DNA of 64,000 nucleotides from UM-FILTER-33-9 sp964530235 (GCA_964530235.1 CAZGYB010000001.1:310001-374000), one strand, 5' to 3'; numbered from the stretch's first letter, positions 32,780 through 40,297 are shown. The notes: a model not told the origin generated them from the sequence alone. Numbers and translations are program-made.

Positions 32780-32930
32780 GCAAACCGTTTTTGAACAGAT
32801 TCTTCAAGGCAAACCGAGTGCCTTAAGGGTTTCCGCTACTCTCTCCAAATGCGGTTTTGGAGAGGTCCGATTGTCCGATGCAAGGTCGAACCCCTTTTCC
32901 TCGTAGTCCCGCTCAGCGGGACATTGCGCT
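32780..32930 (-). promoter_or_regulatory. Structured glmS leader, glmS-ribozyme-like
   Basis: Read on the minus strand, AAGCGC (cleavage expected before G 32929 if this is a glmS ribozyme) is followed by a hairpin GTCCCGC/GCGGGAC, ACGAGG, GGGGTTCGA, then a strong hairpin CTCTCCAAA/TTTGGAGAG whose loop CCGC can pair with GCGG just downstream, and an AAGGCA/TGCCTT hairpin followed by GAA. The order P1, P2, ACGAGG core, GGGGTT-CGA, P3 with loop pseudoknot P3.1, P4.1 matches glmS ribozymes. The most conserved CGGCGGATG segment is not seen as such. The position directly upstream of glmS supports the reading. A different structured leader remains possible. Confidence 0.5.
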
Positions 32931-32967
32931 TTCGTTTATATTATATGCTTCGTATCTCTCTGATGTG

Positions 32968-32996
32968 AGCATAGCAAAGAAGAGTTTAAAAGTCAA
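32968..32996 (-). promoter_or_regulatory. Promoter of glmS
   Basis: TTGACT (32996-32991), a 17-base spacer and TATGCT (32973-32968). Initiation near 32961 would give a 5' leader of about 275 bases containing the structured element. Confidence 0.65.
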
Positions 32997-33002
32997 TTAT
33001 AC

Positions 33003-33449
33003 TTAATGGCAAATGGGAATATTTGGATTGTTTGTACAGAAGTCTTTAAAACTTTTATCATTTTGGCTACTCATTTCGTCAAACTTTTTTTGAAAATCAT
33101 TATGCCATTGAATCAAAGTTGGATTGGGGGTTGGAGGAAGAGGTGTCACATAAATGTATTGGGATGTTTGACTTGATGTTTTATTTCGAATAACATTAAC
33201 AGAATCAGTGGACGATCCGTTAATTGAAGTTTGTGTATTAATAATAACTGTATTTGAAAAGTGTCTGTTTGTTTTTGGTTTTTCTCCTAAACTTTTTAAA
33301 ATTTGAGCAGTTGTTTGCTGCAGTGGATTGAGGACTTTTTTTTGAAGCTCTTTGGTTTTTAAACCGACAATAATAAAAGATGAAAATGAAACCAACAACA
33401 ATATAAATAACAAAATAAGAATGAAGTGTGCTTTTGTTTGTGTATTCAT
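33003..33449 (-). CDS. Membrane-anchored hypothetical protein following lemA
   Basis: 148 residues. N-terminal anchor (about 8-30), a short coiled stretch (about 32-58), a Ser/Thr/Asn-rich middle and a C-terminal region with two cysteines (DFCTNNPNIPICH at the very end). It starts one base after the lemA stop and is surely co-transcribed. The family is not recognised; a LemA partner in the envelope is a fair guess. Confidence 0.55.
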   Translation of the reverse strand: MNTQTKAHFILILLFILLLVSFSSFIIVGLKTKELQKKVLNPLQQTTAQILKSLGEKPKTNRHFSNTVIINTQTSINGSSTDSVNVIRNKTSSQTSQYIYVTPLPPTPNPTLIQWHNDFQKKFDEMSSQNDKSFKDFCTNNPNIPICH

Positions 33450-33450
33450 A

Positions 33451-33981
33451 TTACGATGTATATATAAAAAACTCAGCCTTTTTAAATCCTAAAATAACAG
33501 CAGCAAGCGAGTTGGGGAAAGTCTGTAAACTTGTATTGAATTTTTTTACGGTTGTATTATAATCCCCCCGGAAAAATGCAATTTTGTCTTCAACTTCTTT
33601 CATGGTATCCATAAGCATTTGATAAGATTTGTCAGCCTTAAGCGCAGGATAGTTTTCTGCAATGGCAATGATAGTCCCCATAAGAGAGGCTGTTTTATTT
33701 TCGAATTGCACTAGTTGTTCGAGGGAGTTATTTGTTTTGTTTTGAGATCGTAATTTAGCAACTTGAACGAATACGTTTTTTTCATGTTTAGCATATCCTT
33801 TGACAACTTCAATTAACTGGCTGATAAGATCTGATCTTCGTTTTAACTGAATATCTATATCGGATAAATCTTCCTCAACCTGAGTTTGTTTTTTAATAAA
33901 CATATTATATCGTGACAAAAAAAATATAAATATTAAAAGGAAGAATAAGGTGGTTATGCCGAGAAAGTCAAATAAACTCAT
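33451..33981 (-). CDS. lemA: LemA family protein
   Basis: 176 residues. One N-terminal membrane helix (about 7-25), then a helical bundle with the LemA signatures: RRSDLISQLIEVVKGYAKHEK, the ENYPALKAD turn near 115, and FRGDYNTTVKKFNTSLQTFPNSL near the end. LemA proteins are anchored helical bundles with the soluble part outside in many bacteria; their function is unclear. It has a good promoter with a leaderless start. Confidence 0.9.
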   Translation of the reverse strand: MSLFDFLGITTLFFLLIFIFFLSRYNMFIKKQTQVEEDLSDIDIQLKRRSDLISQLIEVVKGYAKHEKNVFVQVAKLRSQNKTNNSLEQLVQFENKTASLMGTIIAIAENYPALKADKSYQMLMDTMKEVEDKIAFFRGDYNTTVKKFNTSLQTFPNSLAAVILGFKKAEFFIYTS

Positions 33982-33986
33982 ACTTA

Positions 33987-34015
33987 ATTATACTATAGGT
34001 TAAGTCGATTCGCAA
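33987..34015 (-). promoter_or_regulatory. Promoter of lemA
   Basis: TTGCGA (34015-34010), 17 bases, TATAAT (33992-33987), then 5 bases to ATG 33981. The same TTGCGA-17-TATAAT pair stands ahead of the 5S rRNA gene, which supports TTGCGA as a preferred -35 element here. Confidence 0.65.
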
Positions 34016-34025
34016 GACCACTTTC

Positions 34026-35003
34026 CTAATTGTTTAAGTATAGGTCAATATTATCTAAATGTTCTTCGTAGGTTTTTGCGCAGTGGATTGCACCAGCTCT
34101 GTCATGGAGGTAAAACAGGCAGGAGGTTTCTTCAGGATATAATACCGCCCTTATATAGTCGATGTTTGGACTGCAGATAGGGGTTGGTGGGAGGCCTTTG
34201 TACAGGTACGAATTATAGGGAGAGTCATTTAGTTTTTCTCCGATATCTATGGTACCCCACCATTTTCCATTGGCATCTTTGCCACGGGTATACTGCATGG
34301 TTGCATCAATCTGCAAAGGCATACCGATATTCAGTCGGTTCCAGATTATGCCCGAAATAAGGTTCATATCTTGTTTTCCGGCTGCTTCTCGGGCAATAAG
34401 CGAGGCAATTTTGAGTCCAGTGGTCCATTTAATATTTTGTTTTACAAACTCGGATGAAAGGGGAGCAAACTGTTCATTAAATCGGTTGATTAACCGTTGA
34501 GCAACCTTATCAGCCGGTTCATTAGCCGGAATAAGATAGGTGTCAGGATAGTAGACTCCTTCCAGGTATTCGGGCCGGGTTCTGGTATAGACAGTATTCC
34601 ATCTATCAAGAGCTTGTGCATCCCATTTCAAATAGTGAGCGAGAATTTCCCCGATTTGTTCTTTTCTTAGACAGCTTGTCATAGTAATCCAAACAAGATC
34701 AGGATCACTCAATATTTTTTTGACGATAGTAACTACTGACATATTTTGACTCAAACGATATCCTCCTGATTGTATTTTTTTAAACGGAAAAAAGATACTG
34801 CGTACCAGAGAAAATGTTTTTTCACTGCGGATAAGTTTTTTTTCTTTTAACTCTTTTGCAATATCAAAGGTTGTTTGATTTTGTGGTACGACTAAAATCT
34901 GAACTTCGTTTGAAAATCCCTCCGGACCAAACAGATATAAAAAAAGAATGAGAATGACAAATATAAACAACAAAAATAAATTTACCCGCTGTTTCATACG
35001 CAC
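34026..35003 (-). CDS. mltG: Endolytic transglycosylase MltG
   Basis: 325 residues. N-terminal membrane helix (about 8-24), a LysM-like region with TFDIAKELKEKKLI, and the YceG/MltG catalytic domain: LEGVYYPDTYLIP, LKIASLIAREAA with the conserved second glutamate, GIIWNRLNIGMPLQIDATMQY, then YNSYLYKGLPPTPICSP and a closing FYLHDRAG segment. MltG cuts nascent glycan strands outside the membrane and sets their length. No partner overlaps it. Confidence 0.92.
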   Translation of the reverse strand: MRMKQRVNLFLLFIFVILILFLYLFGPEGFSNEVQILVVPQNQTTFDIAKELKEKKLIRSEKTFSLVRSIFFPFKKIQSGGYRLSQNMSVVTIVKKILSDPDLVWITMTSCLRKEQIGEILAHYLKWDAQALDRWNTVYTRTRPEYLEGVYYPDTYLIPANEPADKVAQRLINRFNEQFAPLSSEFVKQNIKWTTGLKIASLIAREAAGKQDMNLISGIIWNRLNIGMPLQIDATMQYTRGKDANGKWWGTIDIGEKLNDSPYNSYLYKGLPPTPICSPNIDYIRAVLYPEETSCLFYLHDRAGAIHCAKTYEEHLDNIDLYLNN

Positions 35004-35034
35004 ATATTGTACAGGAAGATAAATATAAGAATGG

Positions 35035-35244
35035 TTAAATATACGGTGCGATCAACTTTGGAGAAATCCGATCTCTTACTGCGCGTGAAACCGCATCGGG
35101 AGTGCGAGCATTTCCCGCTGCTTTAAGAACTGCATGTTCTGCTTTTTTTTGTGGTATTCCGGATCCGATAAATGCAGATATTACATCAAGAATAGCCCGC
35201 TGTGCTTGATCATATGTTTTTTGATATCTTGGCTGCTTTTCAAT
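35035..35244 (-). CDS. Possible small protein without a canonical start
   Basis: From a stop at 35253-35251 the minus frame is open for 71 codons to TAA 35037-35035 and reads like protein: YDQAQRAILDVISAFIGSG, then AEHAVLKAAGNARTPD and a basic amphipathic end. There is no ATG, GTG or TTG at a suitable place. The start may be ATT 35244, or ATG 35259 in another frame joined by a one-base slip in the TTTT just after it (giving MISIEK). It follows the GT9-like gene directly. The helical pattern faintly recalls UBA or RuvA C-terminal helices; no firm family. Confidence 0.4.
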   Translation of the reverse strand: MEKQPRYQKTYDQAQRAILDVISAFIGSGIPQKKAEHAVLKAAGNARTPDAVSRAVRDRISPKLIAPYI

Positions 35245-35255
35245 AGAAAATCATT

Positions 35256-36494
35256 TTATATCAAATGATGAAAAGCACTTAAAACAACTTCAGGGGTTAG
35301 TTCAAATAGACCATTGTATTTTTCTTTCCTTCCTTGTATGGGATAGTCGAAGGCTTGAATTTGTAATTTATGCGGATAAGTATCTAATGGATTTCCTGTT
35401 TTTATTAGACCGTTGACAAATTGCGTTTGAAGGGTGTGGTCATTGGGGTTTCTCGGAAAACACCAGAACCGAGGGTTTGCGCATGAGAAACAGCGTAGTG
35501 TTGGAATAAATAAACTGGATATGTGACCCAACCCACTATCGGTAAACAACCCTGCTTTTGCTCCGGCTATGAGTGCAGTTACAAACTTTAGATTAGCGTC
35601 TTTGACAGTTCTTAAGCAAAGCGAGTCTCTTCCATTTAACTTCTCAAGCATCAACCTTGTTTGTGTATCACAACAGAGAGGATCGGCGAAATATAATAAA
35701 CCAATTTCAGGATATTGACTTTGGAGTTGCATAATCATTTGCGTATACTGATCATCGGGCCATCTTCGTGGTCCGATTGTCGCTGTGTTAGATAAAGCAA
35801 AGTACCCGTTTGGAAATATTGACTGAAAATCTGCTACTCGCTGAGCTTGTTCTTGATTGAGTTGGGGATACGGGAAGAAATTAAAATATTGTTTATCACC
35901 TATTTTGAATCCAAATAAAATTTCTATTGCTTGAGTGGTTAACTCAGGAGCTGATCTATTTCTGTCCGCCATATTGGGTACAAGCGGTACATCCCGAGAG
36001 GGATCTAGCCAAAATAATTCGGTATCTCTTTGTACATTTGGTGGTGGTTTTCCTGTGAGGTCAAATACAGGAACACCGTCAAAACTATTAGCCGTTACAG
36101 GAAGAAATGTTATCCCATCTATATCTTCTAAAAATTGAAATTGTTTAGTTTTTACCCTTAGTGAAATTTGATTTCCATATAGGGTTGTGAGTATTTTTTT
36201 AAGAACAAGTAATGCGGGAACAAGCATGAGAGTGTCCCCAATTTTTGGGGGAAATACGACCTCAAGTGATTTTGTATCTTCTATTTTTGCATGTATAGCT
36301 GAGTCTCGATAAAAAAAATCAGGATATATTTTACCCTTGGGGAGTGAATCAAAAATACTTTCGTATTGTCTTGCTAAGGCGAGAGAACGCGCCGTTGGAT
36401 ACTGTTCTTCATCAAATGAAGATGGGTATTGTAATAAAATCTTAAGAAGAGCTCTTTTTTTATAAGGATCTGATTCTTTATATTCGGCTATCAT
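35256..36494 (-). CDS. Glycosyltransferase family 9-like protein
   Basis: 412 residues, soluble. Elements of the heptosyltransferase (GT9, GT-B fold) pattern can be seen: KIGDTLMLVPALLVLKKI near 93-110 as the N-domain glycine turn, FALSNTATIGPRRWP near 232 as a substrate loop, and LFTDSGLGHISSLF near 322 corresponding to the TxDSGxxHxA motif. The first 75 residues form an extra helical region. It would transfer a sugar to a surface glycan; the substrate is unknown. Confidence 0.65.
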   Translation of the reverse strand: MIAEYKESDPYKKRALLKILLQYPSSFDEEQYPTARSLALARQYESIFDSLPKGKIYPDFFYRDSAIHAKIEDTKSLEVVFPPKIGDTLMLVPALLVLKKILTTLYGNQISLRVKTKQFQFLEDIDGITFLPVTANSFDGVPVFDLTGKPPPNVQRDTELFWLDPSRDVPLVPNMADRNRSAPELTTQAIEILFGFKIGDKQYFNFFPYPQLNQEQAQRVADFQSIFPNGYFALSNTATIGPRRWPDDQYTQMIMQLQSQYPEIGLLYFADPLCCDTQTRLMLEKLNGRDSLCLRTVKDANLKFVTALIAGAKAGLFTDSGLGHISSLFIPTLRCFSCANPRFWCFPRNPNDHTLQTQFVNGLIKTGNPLDTYPHKLQIQAFDYPIQGRKEKYNGLFELTPEVVLSAFHHLI

Positions 36495-36503
36495 TGATTG
36501 TAT

Positions 36504-36509
36504 ATTATA
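36504..36509 (-). promoter_or_regulatory. TATAAT box 9 bases before the GT9-like gene
   Basis: TATAAT on the minus strand within CCTATAGTATAATATAC, 9 bases ahead of ATG 36494. The CTATAGTATAAT stretch is identical to the one ahead of lemA. Confidence 0.5.
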
Positions 36510-36540
36510 CTATAGGATTTTTAATCTGAAAGTAGTATCA

Positions 36541-36984
36541 TTAGTTTTGCCAGACTGCATAGCCTTGTGATCGGAGATACTTCGCATACGTTTCTTCGGT
36601 TTTCATGGCTTTTTTTTTCGTGGAAATTGGGTTAAAAGAGAAGAACAGATCGGGCCGGAGGCGCATGCCAAAAAGCCCCGGAAAGTAGCCTCCGCGCGTT
36701 TTTCCACCACTTCGAACAAATGTTCTGAATACTTTCTTGCCCGTGCACAGGCACGGATACTGATTATTTTCTTTGTCTATATGGAGAATATGCTGGGAAA
36801 ACCGGCATTCAGGGGTGTGTGAAGTTGAGCCAATATACAAACAGGCTTTTCCGGAGTGATATCGAAGGTTTTTCTGCATAAACTTTTTGTTTTTACGGAT
36901 ATCCGGATCAAGTTCAATCACATAAATATGATATTTCCCACAAGCTTTGTGAAGCGAACATCGAACACAGTAGAGGTTCTGCAT
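36541..36984 (-). CDS. GIY-YIG-like nuclease domain protein
   Basis: 147 residues. KYHIYVIEL and CLYIGSTSHTPECRFSQH form the GIY-YIG core (here YVIEL and LYIGST), with the catalytic arginine expected in the CRF segment; MRLRPDLF follows and the C-terminal helix holds EETYAKYLRSQGYAVW. The N-terminus begins with CVRCSLHKAC, a possible small zinc knuckle. Stand-alone GIY-YIG proteins of this kind are common and uncharacterised; DNA cleavage or repair is the family theme. Confidence 0.7.
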   Translation of the reverse strand: MQNLYCVRCSLHKACGKYHIYVIELDPDIRKNKKFMQKNLRYHSGKACLYIGSTSHTPECRFSQHILHIDKENNQYPCLCTGKKVFRTFVRSGGKTRGGYFPGLFGMRLRPDLFFSFNPISTKKKAMKTEETYAKYLRSQGYAVWQN

Positions 36985-36995
36985 AAAAGCTAGAC

Positions 36996-37169
36996 TTAGA
37001 ACCCGAAAAATTTGAAAAACAGATAGAGAAGTCCAACAATAAGCAAGAATGCAAAAGCGACAATCGGTACTATTTTGGTAAAAAATACCGAGAGCATCCG
37101 TACGATAAAGTCAAGAAGCATTTGAATATTTTCAAGCGGATCGGGATTTGTCTTATTCTCATCAGGCAT
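36996..37169 (-). CDS. 57-residue single-span membrane protein
   Basis: ATG 37169 opens a 57-codon frame ending TAA 36998-36996. Residues 1-18 are polar (MPDENKTNPDPLENI), 22-57 are hydrophobic and aromatic with FLLIVGLLYLFFKFFGF at the end. A TACAAT box (37181-37176) lies 6 bases before the start, the leaderless layout common here. Its stop is 11 bases from the GIY-YIG gene's start. Small tail-type membrane proteins of this form are easily missed; function unknown. Confidence 0.65.
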   Translation of the reverse strand: MPDENKTNPDPLENIQMLLDFIVRMLSVFFTKIVPIVAFAFLLIVGLLYLFFKFFGF

Positions 37170-37273
37170 ATTCGTATTGTATCACTTTTTAGTATTCAGC
37201 GTTCTTTCAGAAAGGCAGTGTATCTTAAGTATATGGAGTAACACAGGGGGGTTATTCCGTCAAAATAAGGGGC

Positions 37274-37380
37274 AAAAAACCGTGTTTAATACACACAAAA
37301 CACAATAACTGTTCTGACATTGTTGTGACAAAACATTCGGTTTTTTCACTCAGAGGTTATGAGACTCTGAGTGTTTTTTT
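37274..37380 (+). ncRNA. Candidate small RNA or double terminator
   Basis: AAAAAACCG (37274-37282) and CGGTTTTTT (37339-37347) enclose an inner CACAA/TTGTG pair. Directly after comes a strong hairpin CACTCAGAG/CTCTGAGTG (37348-37356, 37366-37374) ending in TTTTTT, an intrinsic terminator in plus orientation. No plus-strand gene lies upstream that would need it, so a short plus-strand RNA from about 37200 to 37380 is plausible. In minus orientation the first pair could end transcription from the gene at 37379-38287. Confidence 0.4.
37348..37380 (+). terminator. Rho-independent terminator (plus strand)
   Basis: Nine-base-pair stem CACTCAGAG/CTCTGAGTG with a 9-base loop, followed by six T residues. 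Confidence 0.65.
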
Positions 37381-38287
37381 ATTCTGGTTGTTCTGTTTTT
37401 GGGTAAAGTTTTTGTAATGTCTTTTGTGATTTTATTCTCATTCTTAACAGAGTTTTTGAGAGGGTAACAATAGTGCTATTCCCATTATGCATTGTTTCGT
37501 CTTGAGTTTGATGTAAGTTCAGTGGAATAAATACGCGTATGTCTGGGGAGCTAGGCGAGTATAGATCAATACCATTACTTCCATTACGGGTAATAACTTC
37601 ACCTCGTAACTCGTAAAGAGCTTTGTTATGTTTTCCTTCTTCAAGCCGAATGAAAAAATGAGGATACTGAATTGTTTCTTTACTGTCGTCAATAATACCC
37701 CTTATTTTTTCAACCCCATCGCTATGGCTTTGAAGTGCATATGCAAGAGTTGAAGTTGCTTCTTCCGTTGTTGTACCAGCAAGCTCCTGATGGCCTTTGT
37801 AAAAGGAATAGCCAATAGGCATAGTTCCCATCACGATCCTTCGATCTGTTTTATGGTCATAAATTGAAGTTGAAATTATTGCAGGAATTTCAAAGTTATA
37901 CGATTCTGGCGGATGTATTTCGGTTTCGTGTTTTTGTTGTATTTGTGGGAGATAAAGTTTGACGCTATGAAGCGTATGATAACGATGAATTTCACTTGGG
38001 TCAAATCGGTCAGGGTCAAGAAAAAATATTCGGGAGGCAAAAGACACAAGTTCACCGATCCGTTCACATTCTTTGTCATTTGATTTATTCCAGTGTATTC
38101 CTTTTTCGAGAGAAAGAAGTCCTTGTAAAAGGCCTGTACTTACTTGAGTTAAATTTTTATTTTTTCCTTCTTTATCTTCGAAAATTCCATTAGGATCTCG
38201 AGTCGCCCCGGTATCCATTTCAATTTGACCATAGGCTCGTAACCTTCCTGCAATTGCGTGCATACCCTGAATATGAGGTTCGTACAT
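37379..38287 (-). CDS. Hypothetical soluble protein
   Basis: 302 residues from ATG 38287. The same frame stays open further upstream, but that part would overlap the transglycosylase gene for 140 bases and is biased like its shadow, so it is left out. A TATGAT box (38299-38294) precedes ATG 38287 by 6 bases. No signal peptide or membrane helix. Notable are DPDRFDPSEIHRYHTLHSVKLYLP near the middle and a beta-rich second half with GTMPIGYSFYKG. I do not recognise a family. Confidence 0.55.
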   Translation of the reverse strand: MYEPHIQGMHAIAGRLRAYGQIEMDTGATRDPNGIFEDKEGKNKNLTQVSTGLLQGLLSLEKGIHWNKSNDKECERIGELVSFASRIFFLDPDRFDPSEIHRYHTLHSVKLYLPQIQQKHETEIHPPESYNFEIPAIISTSIYDHKTDRRIVMGTMPIGYSFYKGHQELAGTTTEEATSTLAYALQSHSDGVEKIRGIIDDSKETIQYPHFFIRLEEGKHNKALYELRGEVITRNGSNGIDLYSPSSPDIRVFIPLNLHQTQDETMHNGNSTIVTLSKTLLRMRIKSQKTLQKLYPKTEQPE

Positions 38288-38294
38288 ATATATA

Positions 38295-38852
38295 TCATAA
38301 ACAATTTTTCCATGCGTTGTGGCCACCGCGTGAAATTTTGAACGCTGCAGTTTCAATCGCTTCTTTTGCACCAAATCGAAGATCGGGATTGGTATCCGCT
38401 CCCATGAGTGCGCGGGTTGCTTGCCAGGTTTCAACAGTAAACTGATACATTCCGCCGTACAGCCCGTTTACCGACGCCGGGTTTATGCCTGACTCGCAAA
38501 ACGCGATTTTTTTGAGCAGCTCTTTTGAGACCTGATATTGACTACTGAATTCATCAAAATACTGTTCGAATGAGGTTGATGGAAATAATGTTGGAGTCGG
38601 TGAAGGAGTCGGAGTTGGAGTTACTGTTGGAGTCGGAGTCGGGGTTGGGGTAACGGTTGGAGTCGGGGTAAGTGAAGGAGTCGGGGTTGAGGTTGCTGTT
38701 GGAGTGGGCGATGCAAATACCAAAGCGATTCGTTTTGGGATTTGGAATACATTGAGGGTTGAAAAAAAAATAATAATGAACAATACCAGCAAGACAGCAA
38801 GGTAGTGTATTTTTATAGAAAGCCGATCTTGTTTTTTTACTGATATGTACAT
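38295..38852 (-). CDS. Membrane-anchored lytic transglycosylase-like protein with Pro-Thr repeats
   Basis: 185 residues. An N-terminal anchor (about 17-37) is followed by a long PT-rich spacer (about 48-92, repeats of PTPTVTPTPTP, encoded by a GGAGTCGGGGTT-like tandem array at about 38590-38710) that would span the wall. The C-terminal domain (about 100-185) is lysozyme-like: CESGINPASVNG with the catalytic glutamate, GGMYQFTVETWQA and an ending KISRGGHNAWKNCL. It should cut peptidoglycan glycan strands. It ends 7 bases before the start of the next minus gene. Confidence 0.8.
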   Translation of the reverse strand: MYISVKKQDRLSIKIHYLAVLLVLFIIIFFSTLNVFQIPKRIALVFASPTPTATSTPTPSLTPTPTVTPTPTPTPTVTPTPTPSPTPTLFPSTSFEQYFDEFSSQYQVSKELLKKIAFCESGINPASVNGLYGGMYQFTVETWQATRALMGADTNPDLRFGAKEAIETAAFKISRGGHNAWKNCL

Positions 38853-38882
38853 AAACGTGTATTTTAGTTAACTACACCACTC

Positions 38883-38910
38883 TTGAATTTTCAAGCAGGG
38901 ATTTTATAAT
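38883..38910 (+). promoter_or_regulatory. Promoter of the gene at 38921
   Basis: TTGAAT (38883-38888), 16 bases, TATAAT (38905-38910). Because an upstream ATG at 38909 would lie inside the -10 box, the start is placed at ATG 38921, 10 bases after it. Confidence 0.55.
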
Positions 38911-38920
38911 GAGAGAATAC

Positions 38921-39649
38921 ATGCTTGAGCAAAACCCCCGGCTTGTTCGGTTTTCCGAGGATTTTGTTGGCGCATATTCAGGTGAGGAAGGATATCTTCG
39001 AACACGCAGGCGTGCAGCAGGAAAACTGATTCATCATACGGATGGGTTCGGCGTAAATGAATCCGCAACAGCCTTTGCTGCGGAATTTCTTACTCGTGTA
39101 TGTTTTAAACCGTTGAATCGGTTTGGATATACATCCAATTTTGCTCCAGAGTCATTGGAAAGCGGAGGTGCAGGGCGGAAAGGTATTGATATTATTATTT
39201 CAGGAGCACATCCTGTTGCAGGGTTAAATGTGAAGCTGTCAGCAGTAAAACCAGGTCAATTGGCGCCACGTCATTTTTATGACCCTGATTTACAGTGCCC
39301 TGGTATGAACGTTCATCTGGGGAACTGGGGGGTTGTTCCGCGTGAATATGACTCAATGACCCCTCCGTTAGGTTTTCGTGACTGGCTTGAAATCTATGCA
39401 TTACCGCATATTGGCGGATCGGGGAAACTTCCGCATATGGATGATTTCCGTTCTTATGTTTTATCTCAGGTTTCTGCAACAGTCCGTTTTTATTTAACAA
39501 AACTGGAGTTGTATAGAAATGGACAATACACCCCAGGAATCCAGGAAAAAAAAGTTTTTCCGCAGACGCTTTATGAATTACAGTTATTGCAGCAAAAACT
39601 CGAAGAAACTGATGCGTTATTTTGTTCTGCGCTAAGTCTCTTCTCTTGA
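38921..39649 (+). CDS. Hypothetical protein, possible nuclease-like fold
   Basis: 242 residues, soluble. The family is not recognised. RKGIDIIISG followed by VAGLNVKLS (about 92-116) resembles the D...xxK core of PD-(D/E)xK nucleases, where a (D/E)-x-K strand follows an acidic strand, though the middle acidic residue is Asn here. NVHLGNWGVVPREYDSM follows and the C-terminal 60 residues are helical. It is a single-gene unit with its own promoter. The nuclease idea is weak. Confidence 0.45.
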   Translation: MLEQNPRLVRFSEDFVGAYSGEEGYLRTRRRAAGKLIHHTDGFGVNESATAFAAEFLTRVCFKPLNRFGYTSNFAPESLESGGAGRKGIDIIISGAHPVAGLNVKLSAVKPGQLAPRHFYDPDLQCPGMNVHLGNWGVVPREYDSMTPPLGFRDWLEIYALPHIGGSGKLPHMDDFRSYVLSQVSATVRFYLTKLELYRNGQYTPGIQEKKVFPQTLYELQLLQQKLEETDALFCSALSLFS

Positions 39650-39720
39650 GAAGAATAATGGAAAAAGATATAATCCGACTCAAAGTAATATTATGACCGC
39701 TGAACAGGACAAGAGGAATT

Positions 39721-39752
39721 TCCCACCTCGAAGGTCGACCTCGAAGGTGGGA
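39721..39752. repeat. Nested 32-base palindrome, CACCTCGAAGGT type
   Basis: TCCCACCT (39721-39728) pairs with AGGTGGGA (39745-39752), and the inner part contains AGGTCGACCT, itself a perfect palindrome (39732-39741). It lies between convergent genes 7 bases before the cupin's stop. A related unit is inside gltX and a degenerate one lies at 40242-40267. Confidence 0.55.
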
Positions 39753-39758
39753 TTCACT

Positions 39759-40157
39759 TTACTCTGAAGTGACTCCGTCAAACTCTTCGTCCTGTTCCAT
39801 TGCTTCAGCTTTTGTTGCGCGTACTATTCTGTCTTTATGATGTGCAGGGCTGTATATGGTATACATCTTTAAATCTAAAGTTTCAGAGAGATTTACAATG
39901 TTGTGTGCAGCTCCTGCGGGAATAATAATAACATCTCCATCCGCAACTTCATATTCATGACCGTCTATAATACATTTTCCCTGTCCTGCTTCAAAACGAA
40001 AAAACTGATCATTATCAGGGTGTGTTTCCATACCGATTTCTTCACGCGGTTTAAGTGACATAAGAACCAACTGCATGTGTTTTCCGGTATACAGTACTTT
40101 GCGAAAGTTGGTATTTTCGAGAGTAGCTGTTTCAATATCTGCATTGTATCCTTTCAT
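39759..40157 (-). CDS. Cupin-domain protein
   Basis: 132 residues forming a single cupin barrel. Motif 1 is ETHPDNDQFFRFEAGQG, with two ligand-type positions (His and the Glu/Gln that follow), and motif 2 is PAGAAHNIVN. The profile is that of small mannose-6-phosphate-isomerase-like cupins of about 110-130 residues. The metal site looks complete enough (His, Asp/Gln, Glu, His), but the reaction is unknown. It stands alone between palindromic repeats. Confidence 0.85.
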   Translation of the reverse strand: MKGYNADIETATLENTNFRKVLYTGKHMQLVLMSLKPREEIGMETHPDNDQFFRFEAGQGKCIIDGHEYEVADGDVIIIPAGAAHNIVNLSETLDLKMYTIYSPAHHKDRIVRATKAEAMEQDEEFDGVTSE

Positions 40158-40241
40158 AGTATTTTTTGATTGATAACTTTTTATAATTTCAGATATTATA
40201 GCGCGAGTTTTGTTTTATTTCTATTACACTAAATTGATTAA

Positions 40242-40267
40242 CCTCGTAAGTCGATCTCGAATGTCGG
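40242..40267. repeat. Degenerate copy of the 39721 palindrome
   Basis: CCTCGTAAGTCGATCTCG and the following eight bases match the core of the palindrome at 39721-39752 in about 21 of 26 positions. It lies 30 bases ahead of the erm-like promoter. Confidence 0.4.
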
Positions 40268-40297
40268 TTTTGTATGGCAGGCTAAAAGCATTTTTGA

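Noticed and set aside
32881..32900. TTCGACC in the glmS leader as the T-loop of a tRNA or tmRNA
   Set aside because: The flanking bases do not form a T-stem, and no acceptor, D or anticodon arms can be drawn.
33003..33981. Start of a separate ncRNA in the lemA operon region
   Set aside because: The sequence is fully occupied by two coding frames with good anchor helices; no unexplained structure remains.
38288..38434. N-terminal extension of the hypothetical protein ending at 37379
   Set aside because: It would overlap the conserved transglycosylase domain in another frame; ATG 38287 with a TATGAT box is a better start.
38590..38710. Regular 12- to 18-base repeat array that could suggest a CRISPR or tandem repeat locus
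   Set aside because: The array is in frame inside the lytic transglycosylase-like gene and encodes a Pro-Thr spacer; the units are contiguous without spacers. No cas genes are present in the window.
39195..39683. 162-codon minus-strand frame opposite the gene at 38921
   Set aside because: It is antisense to a gene with a good promoter and start, with low-quality protein composition; treated as a shadow.
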